From contig JADJBV010000001.1 of assembly GCA_016703535.1 (NCBI GenBank), forward strand, positions 62,001 through 126,000: a stretch of 64,000 nucleotides of DNA. Direction: 5' to 3'. Origin of the DNA: Deltaproteobacteria bacterium (GTDB lineage Bacteria > Myxococcota > Kuafuiibacteriia > Kuafuiibacteriales > Kuafuiibacteriaceae). The translations under genes and the position numbers were made by a program. The notes beneath the pieces were generated by a model. It searched no databases and was not told the origin of the DNA. It saw nothing but the letters and a program-made list of their open reading frames with translations. This document shows, piece by piece, positions 58,363-64,000 of the stretch (position 1 is the first letter of the stretch; every line of letters begins with the position of its first letter).

Positions 58363-61300
58363 ATGAAGAAGCTCCTCGAACTTTGCCTAAAGTGGCGCCT
58401 CCTCGTCTTCGCCTTCGTCGTCATCGTCGCGGCCGTGGGCGTGCGCAGCGCACAGCAACTGCCCATCGACGCCGTCCCCGACATCACCAACGTCCAAGTG
58501 CAGGTGCTGACGAACGTGCCGGCGCTCGGTCCGGTCGACGTCGAGCGCACCATTACGTTCCCCGTCGAGTCTTCGATGAGCGGACTCCCCGGCGTCGAGG
58601 AGATCCGCAGCGTCTCGCGCTTCGGGCTCTCGGCGGTGACGATCGTCTTCGAGGAAGGAACGGATCTCCTCCGCGCGCGGCAGCTCATCTCCGAGCGCCT
58701 CGTCCAAGCGCGCGAACGGCTCCCGACAGGCGCTTCACCGGAGCTCGGCCCGCTCAGCTCGGGCCTGGGGGAGATCTTCCAGTTCGAGGTGCGCGCCGAC
58801 AACATGTGCGCCACCGGTCAGCCCGACACCGAGCAGTGCTACACGCCGATGGAGCTGCGCTCGGTGCTCGATTGGTTCGTGGCCTACGAGCTGCGCTCCG
58901 TGCCCGGCGTCGTCGAGGTCAACTCGTTCGGCGGCGAGCTGAAGACCTATGAGGTCGAGGTTCTGCCGGACCGCCTGCGCGCGCTGGACGTCTCGCTCAA
59001 CGACCTCTTCGAGGCGATCGAACGCAACAACGCCACGGCGGGCGGCGGCTACCTCGTTCGCTCCGGCGAGCAGCTCCTCGTGCGGGGCGAGGGTCGCATC
59101 CAGAGCCTCGACGAGATCGGCGACGTGCTGATCGAGACGCGCGAGGACGGCGTGCCCGTGCGCGTGCGCGATGTCGCTCGTGTTCACCTGGCGCCGCTCA
59201 TTCGCCAGGGCGCCGTCACGCGCGACGGTCGCGGCGAGGTGGTGACCGGCATCGTGATGATGCTCGTCGGGGCCAATGGCCGTGAGGTTGTCGAGAACGT
59301 GAAGGCAAAGATCACCCAGATCGCGCCCTCGCTGCCGCCGGGTGTTCGCATCGACGTCTTCTATGACCGCGCAGAGCTGGTGAACCGCACCATCCACACC
59401 GTCGCGAAGAACCTCGCCGAGGGTGCGCTGTTCGTCATCGCGGTGCTGTTCCTGCTCCTCGGCAGCATCCGCGGCGGGCTCATCGTCGCCGCAGCCATCC
59501 CTTTCGCGATGTTGGTGGCGTTCACCGCCATGAAGGCCCTCGGGCTCTCGGGCAACCTCATGAGCCTCGGAGCGATCGACTTCGGCATCGTCGTCGACGG
59601 CTCCATCATCGTCGTCGAGAACGCCGTCGTTCATCTGGCGGCAGCCGCGCGCGGTCACAAGCGTCCGATGACCTACGGCGAGGCCGCGGACGTGGTCCTC
59701 AACTCCACGCTCGACGTACGCAAGGCCGCCCTGTTCGGCGAGGCGATCATCGTCATCGTCTACATCCCGATCCTCACCCTCGCGGGCATCGAGGGGAAGA
59801 TGTTCAAGCCGATGGCCATCACGGTGCTGTTCGCGCTGCTCGGCGCCTTCGTGGCGTCGCTCACCTTCGTGCCGGTGCTGGTGGCCACGTTCCTTCGGCA
59901 GCACACCGAGGAAAAGGAGCCGTTCATCGTGCGGCTTCTCCACCGGGTGTACCCCCGACTCCTCGGCCCGCTGATGACGGCGCCGAAGAGAGTCATCGCC
60001 GTTTCGCTCGTCCTGCTCGCGGTGAGTGGCGTCGTGGCCTCGCGCATGGGCGCGGAGTTCGTTCCGCGTCTCGATGAAGGGGCCATGGCAATTCAGATCC
60101 TCCGGCTGCCGAGCGTCTCCCTGGAGGAGAGCGTGCAGAGCGCGACGCGCTTCGAGCGGGTCATCCGCGAGTTCCCCGAGGTCGTCACCGTGGTCTCGAA
60201 GACAGGGCGCGCGGAGATCGCCACCGACCCGATGGGCGTCGAGCTGTCGGACTGCATCGTCACCCTCAAACCCCAGGACCAGTGGACGACGGCGCACACG
60301 CGCGAGGAGCTGATTCAGCGGATGTCCGCGCGCTTCGCTGAAGCGCTGCCGGGGCTCGGCTTCTCGTTCTCGCAGCCCATCGAGCTGCGCATGGCCGAGC
60401 TGATCAGCGGCACGCGCTCGGACGTGGCGATCACGATCTACGGCGACGACCTCGCGACGCTCGAGCGACTCAGCTTGCAGGTGCAAGGCGTAGTCCGCGG
60501 CATCCCGGGCGCCTCCGATGTGCGGGGAGAGCAGCTCGCTGGGCTCCCGACCCTCGAGGTGACCGTCGATCGGGCCGCCGCCTCGCGCTACGGGATCTCG
60601 GTGCGTGATGCGCTCGACGCCATCGAGGCGCTTGGCGGTCGGAACGTCGGCGAGGTCTACGAAGGCGAGCGCCGCTTCAGGCTGCAGGTGCGGGTGCCGT
60701 CAGGCCTGCGCGACGACATCGACCAGGTACGGAACCTTCCGGTGAGCGGCCAGAGCGGCCCGCTGGTGCCGCTGGGCCAGATCGCGAGCATTCAGATCGT
60801 GGACTCGCCCGCGAGCGTGAGCCGCGAGGCGGTTCGTCGCCGCACGAACGTGGAGGCCAATGTGCGAGGTCGTGACCTCGCTTCCTTCGTGAGCGAGGCG
60901 CAGACGCGCGTGCGCGACCAGGTGCAGATGCCGCCCGGCTACGTCGTGCAATGGGGTGGGCAATTCGAGAATCTCAGCGCTGCGTCCGAGCGGCTCGCCG
61001 TGGCCGTGCCCGTCGCGCTCGGGCTCATCTTCATTTTGCTCTACATGGCGTTCGGGCAGCTCAAGCCGGCGCTGCTCATCTACCTCAACGTGCCCTTCGC
61101 GGCCGTGGGCGGCGTGTTCCTGCTGGCCCTGCGGGGCATGCCGTTCTCCATCAGCGCGGCGATCGGGTTCATCGCGCTGTTCGGCATCGCGGTGCTCAAC
61201 GGCGTCGTGCTCCTGACGACCATCAAGAAGCTGCGGGAGCAAGGAAGGTCGCCGCTCGAAGCAGCGCGAGAGGGCGCCGAGTCTCGGCTGCGCGCCGTCG

Positions 61301-61557
61301 TGATGACGGCGACCGTCGCAGCCCTCGGCTTCATCCCCATGGCGCTCTCGTCCAGCGCGGGCGCAGAGGTGCAGCGGCCGCTCGCGACCGTGGTAATCGG
61401 CGGCCTGGTCAGCGCGACCTTCTTGACCCTGTTCGTCTTGCCAACCGTCTACGCCTTCATCTACCGCAAGGAGGAGCCCGCGCCGCCGAAAGGGGGTGGA
61501 GACGAGCCAGCGCCTGAAGCCAGCGGCGACGCCGCGCAAGCCCAAGGGGCAACGTGA
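58363..61557 (+). CDS. czcA: CzcA-like heavy-metal RND efflux pump
   Basis: 1064 residues with RND architecture. The HME relay is GAIDFGIVVDGSIIVVEN (from D406). Compared with the first CzcA it has a ~13-residue insertion in the first periplasmic loop at 58798-58848, NMCATGQPDTEQCYTPM, whose two Cys could form a disulfide or bind metal. A Pro/Ala/Glu-rich C-terminus (PAPPKGGGDEPAPEA) is extra. The stop overlaps the next start. Confidence 0.95.
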   Translation: MKKLLELCLKWRLLVFAFVVIVAAVGVRSAQQLPIDAVPDITNVQVQVLTNVPALGPVDVERTITFPVESSMSGLPGVEEIRSVSRFGLSAVTIVFEEGTDLLRARQLISERLVQARERLPTGASPELGPLSSGLGEIFQFEVRADNMCATGQPDTEQCYTPMELRSVLDWFVAYELRSVPGVVEVNSFGGELKTYEVEVLPDRLRALDVSLNDLFEAIERNNATAGGGYLVRSGEQLLVRGEGRIQSLDEIGDVLIETREDGVPVRVRDVARVHLAPLIRQGAVTRDGRGEVVTGIVMMLVGANGREVVENVKAKITQIAPSLPPGVRIDVFYDRAELVNRTIHTVAKNLAEGALFVIAVLFLLLGSIRGGLIVAAAIPFAMLVAFTAMKALGLSGNLMSLGAIDFGIVVDGSIIVVENAVVHLAAAARGHKRPMTYGEAADVVLNSTLDVRKAALFGEAIIVIVYIPILTLAGIEGKMFKPMAITVLFALLGAFVASLTFVPVLVATFLRQHTEEKEPFIVRLLHRVYPRLLGPLMTAPKRVIAVSLVLLAVSGVVASRMGAEFVPRLDEGAMAIQILRLPSVSLEESVQSATRFERVIREFPEVVTVVSKTGRAEIATDPMGVELSDCIVTLKPQDQWTTAHTREELIQRMSARFAEALPGLGFSFSQPIELRMAELISGTRSDVAITIYGDDLATLERLSLQVQGVVRGIPGASDVRGEQLAGLPTLEVTVDRAAASRYGISVRDALDAIEALGGRNVGEVYEGERRFRLQVRVPSGLRDDIDQVRNLPVSGQSGPLVPLGQIASIQIVDSPASVSREAVRRRTNVEANVRGRDLASFVSEAQTRVRDQVQMPPGYVVQWGGQFENLSAASERLAVAVPVALGLIFILLYMAFGQLKPALLIYLNVPFAAVGGVFLLALRGMPFSISAAIGFIALFGIAVLNGVVLLTTIKKLREQGRSPLEAAREGAESRLRAVVMTATVAALGFIPMALSSSAGAEVQRPLATVVIGGLVSATFLTLFVLPTVYAFIYRKEEPAPPKGGGDEPAPEASGDAAQAQGAT

Positions 61558-64000
61558 AGAAGCACAAGCTCGACTTGGAACTAGCGCTCCCGAGCGACGC
61601 GGTGGCGTGTAACGCGTGCGTCGAGCGGATGGTCGCGGCTCTCGGCGCAACTCGTGGCATCACGCGCGTGCACGTCGACCGAGAGGATCCCGCGCGCCCG
61701 AAGCTTTGCCTTCACTACGACCCCTCGTCAGTCCGGCTCGAAGAGGTGGAGGCGCTCGTCGAGAGCACCGGTGCCGCGCTGAACGCGCAGTACGAGCACC
61801 TGTCTGCGCCCGCGGTCGGCTTGCGCCACGAACGACAAGCCCGACTTGTCGAGGGCGTGTTCGCCCGTCAGCCTGGGGTGCTCCATGCCTCGGTCGCCTT
61901 CGGCTCTCGTCGCCTCTACGTGGAGTTCGACCCGGCGAAGACGAGTCGAGGGGCGCTCCTCGCGATCGCGTCCAAGGCCGGCATCGTCTCGTATGACGAG
62001 TCTGCGTCGCCAGCTGCAGCGGCGGCTGAGCACGAAGAGCACGAGCATGAGCATGGCGGGCCGTTCGGCGAGCGCTCCGAGCTCGTCTTCAGCCTGGCGT
62101 GCGGCGCGCTGACGGGCGTCGGCTGGGGCCTCGAGAAGGCGGGCGCCGCCTCGGTCCTCACGAGCAGCCTCTTCGTGGTCGCGTATGTCCTCGGGTCCTG
62201 GTTCACGGTGAAGGAGGTCGCGGTCGCGCTTCGAGCGCGCAAGTTCGAGATCGACTTCCTCATGCTGCTCGCCGCGATCGGGGCGGCGCTCCTCGGCGAG
62301 TGGTTCGAGGGGGCTCTGCTGTTGTTTCTCTTCACCCTCGGTCACGGGCTCGAAGGCTACGCTATGCGCCGCGCGCGCAACGCCATCGGCGCGCTGGCGA
62401 AGCTCGTCCCAGAGAACGCGCTGCGCATCAACGATGACGGGCGCGAGGAGGATGTGGCGGTAACCGAACTCGTGGTGGGCGACCGCATCCTGGTGAAGCC
62501 CAACACGCGCATCCCGGCAGACGGGTTCGTCAGCGCCGGGTCGAGCAGCGTGAATCAGGCGCCGATCACGGGCGAGAGCGTCCCAGTCGACAAGCGACCC
62601 GTCCGTGACCTCGATAGCGCCCTGGCCGCTCCCGAGGGTCTGGGAGCGGAGCATCGCGTGTTCGCCGGCACCATCAACGGAGCTGCAGCGATCACCGCCG
62701 TGGTCACGAAGACCGCGAGCGAGAGCACGCTCGCTCGCGTCGTGAAGCTGGTGGCCGAGGCCGAGACCCAGAAGTCACCGACACAGCAGTTCACGGACCG
62801 CTTCGAGCGCGCGTTCGTGCCCGTCATTCTCCTGGTCGTCGTCGGACTGCTCTTCGCCTGGGTCGTGATCGATGAGCCCTTCGCTCGGAGCTTCTATCGC
62901 GCCATGGCCGTACTCGTCGCCGCCAGTCCGTGCGCCCTCGCCATCGCGACGCCGAGCGCCGTCCTGTCTGGGGTCGCGCGTGCGGCGCGGGCCGGTGTCC
63001 TCGTGAAAGGCGGCGCGCACCTCGAGTCGCTCGGCTTGGTTCGAGCGATCGCGTTCGACAAGACCGGTACCCTCACCGAAGGCAAGCCGCGCCTCACCGA
63101 GGTCATCACGCTCGACGGCGCCGACGAGGACGAGCTGCTCGCAGTTGCCGTTGCCGTCGAGAAGCAGTCCGATCATCCGTTGGCAAGCGCGATCGTGGAA
63201 GGCGCCAGCGTGCGGCGCCCTGGTCTCGCGATTCTCGAAGCCTCGGCGGTGGAGGCCGTGATCGGCTATGGGGTTCGCGCGACGGTGGGTGGCGCCGAGG
63301 TGGCGATCGGCAAGCCGGGCCTGTTCACGCGCGATGGGGCGCTACCGCAGAGCGTATCCGACGCCGTGGGCAACCTGCAGAGCGAGGGGCGCACTGTCAT
63401 GGTCGTCCGCTCGGGCTCCCGCTTCCTCGGCGTTCTCGGCGTGATGGATACGCCGCGTGAGAGCGCCGGGGCGGTCGTCGCAGAGCTGCACGCGCTCGGC
63501 GTCGAGCAGACCATCATGCTCACGGGAGACAATCAGCGTGTCGCCGATGCCGTCGCAAGGCACGTGGGCATTCGCGTCGCCCGCGGAGATCTCCTGCCAG
63601 AGCAGAAGGTCGCTGCCATCGCGGAGCTGGCGAACTCGAAGAGCCGGGTAGCGATGGTCGGTGACGGCGTGAACGACGCGCCAGCGATGGCCAACGCCAC
63701 GGTCGGGATCGCGATGGGCGCAGGAGGGTCCGACGTCGCTCTCGAAACCGCAGACGTCGCGCTCATGGCCGACGACCTCCGCGCGTTGCCGTTCGCCGTC
63801 GGCCTGAGCCGCGCCGCCCGTAGCATCATCCGGCAGAACCTCTGGGCGAGCCTAGGCATGGTGGCGTTCCTCATCCCAGCGACCATCTTCGGCTTCGCCA
63901 AGATCGGCGTCGCGGTCGCGCTGCACGAGGGCTCGACCTTGCTCGTCGTCGCGAACGCACTGAGGCTCCTGGCGTACGAGCATCGACGGGGAACGATATG
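61554..64000 (+). CDS. P1B-4-like heavy-metal ATPase with two N-terminal HMA-like domains, 3' partial
   Basis: At least 815 residues from a GTG overlapping the czcA2 stop; the frame is open to the window end, so the stop lies just beyond. An HMA domain with CNAC (residues ~20-25) and a second HMA-like unit without Cys lead to a His-rich linker (EHEEHEHEHGG). The core has TGESVPV, D502 in DKTGTLTEGKP, GDGVNDAPAM, and the transmembrane metal motif S458-P459-C460 with H791-E-G-S at the end. SPC plus HEGS is the pattern of the P1B-4 group (Co/Zn/Fe-type exporters). Ion unknown. Confidence 0.92.
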   Translation, partial: MKKHKLDLELALPSDAVACNACVERMVAALGATRGITRVHVDREDPARPKLCLHYDPSSVRLEEVEALVESTGAALNAQYEHLSAPAVGLRHERQARLVEGVFARQPGVLHASVAFGSRRLYVEFDPAKTSRGALLAIASKAGIVSYDESASPAAAAAEHEEHEHEHGGPFGERSELVFSLACGALTGVGWGLEKAGAASVLTSSLFVVAYVLGSWFTVKEVAVALRARKFEIDFLMLLAAIGAALLGEWFEGALLLFLFTLGHGLEGYAMRRARNAIGALAKLVPENALRINDDGREEDVAVTELVVGDRILVKPNTRIPADGFVSAGSSSVNQAPITGESVPVDKRPVRDLDSALAAPEGLGAEHRVFAGTINGAAAITAVVTKTASESTLARVVKLVAEAETQKSPTQQFTDRFERAFVPVILLVVVGLLFAWVVIDEPFARSFYRAMAVLVAASPCALAIATPSAVLSGVARAARAGVLVKGGAHLESLGLVRAIAFDKTGTLTEGKPRLTEVITLDGADEDELLAVAVAVEKQSDHPLASAIVEGASVRRPGLAILEASAVEAVIGYGVRATVGGAEVAIGKPGLFTRDGALPQSVSDAVGNLQSEGRTVMVVRSGSRFLGVLGVMDTPRESAGAVVAELHALGVEQTIMLTGDNQRVADAVARHVGIRVARGDLLPEQKVAAIAELANSKSRVAMVGDGVNDAPAMANATVGIAMGAGGSDVALETADVALMADDLRALPFAVGLSRAARSIIRQNLWASLGMVAFLIPATIFGFAKIGVAVALHEGSTLLVVANALRLLAYEHRRGTI

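Overview
The window is uniformly GC-rich, densely coded DNA with strong third-position GC bias and many 4-base start/stop overlaps. This composition, the myxobacterial-style Cys-rich lipoprotein and the heavy-metal clusters suggest a chromosome of a high-GC Myxococcota/deltaproteobacterium-like organism. That is inference: no rRNA or other taxonomic marker is present.

Region 1 (1 to about 30.5 kb) is the structural half of a contractile-tailed prophage, almost entirely on the plus strand. The order is portal (cut at the left edge), two zinc-ribbon small proteins, Mu-F-like head morphogenesis protein, tandem Dam methylases fused to an XkdF-type protease, scaffold-like protein, major capsid, connectors, a Cys-rich lipoprotein and an HExxH protein, neck protein, TIG protein, sheath, tube, tape-measure chaperone, tape measure, CIS_tube/LysM adaptors, hub, spike, gp25, baseplate J, host-interaction proteins, tail protein I, tail fibre, amidase endolysin and a holin-like protein. 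Terminase and integrase are not visible. A single minus-strand HEPN gene sits between tail protein I and the fibre. Three genes (head morphogenesis, first Dam, baseplate J) look frameshifted. A bipartite element, GTCCCC then GGCTTTGCC 22-23 bases later, recurs six times at junctions where gene starts are not coupled.

Region 2 (30.5 to 32.8 kb) holds five small genes. Three of them share an identical promoter-like cassette (TTGnnn, 18 bases, TGTATG). A decayed partial copy of the last gene lies at 38.3 kb, beyond the arsenic operon.

Region 3 (32.8 to 38.3 kb) is an arsenic operon: arsR, arsD, two-domain arsA, OsmC-like, arsC-like phosphatase, acr3, arsC and a lipoprotein. Two matching ArsR-type operators are visible. 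Region 4 (38.5 to 43.6 kb) has a divergent SnoaL-like lipoprotein/HxlR regulator pair, a thioredoxin-fold DUF255 lipoprotein coupled to HxlR, and a minus-strand merR operon with thiol/membrane proteins but no merA.

Region 5 (43.8 to 64 kb) carries two complete metal-efflux operons in tandem. The first is ArsR/SmtB regulator, small secreted protein, CzcCBA, P1B ATPase, a PaaK-like adenylate-forming enzyme and DUF302, nearly all coupled. The second is a BlaI/CopY repressor, M56 (BlaR1-like) membrane protease, CzcCBA and a P1B-4-type ATPase cut by the right edge. Related palindromes precede blaI and czcC2, suggesting one repressor controls the whole second operon. Together these genes would sense arsenic, mercury and divalent metals, reduce arsenate, and export metals across the inner membrane (Acr3, P1B ATPases) and the whole envelope (CzcCBA).
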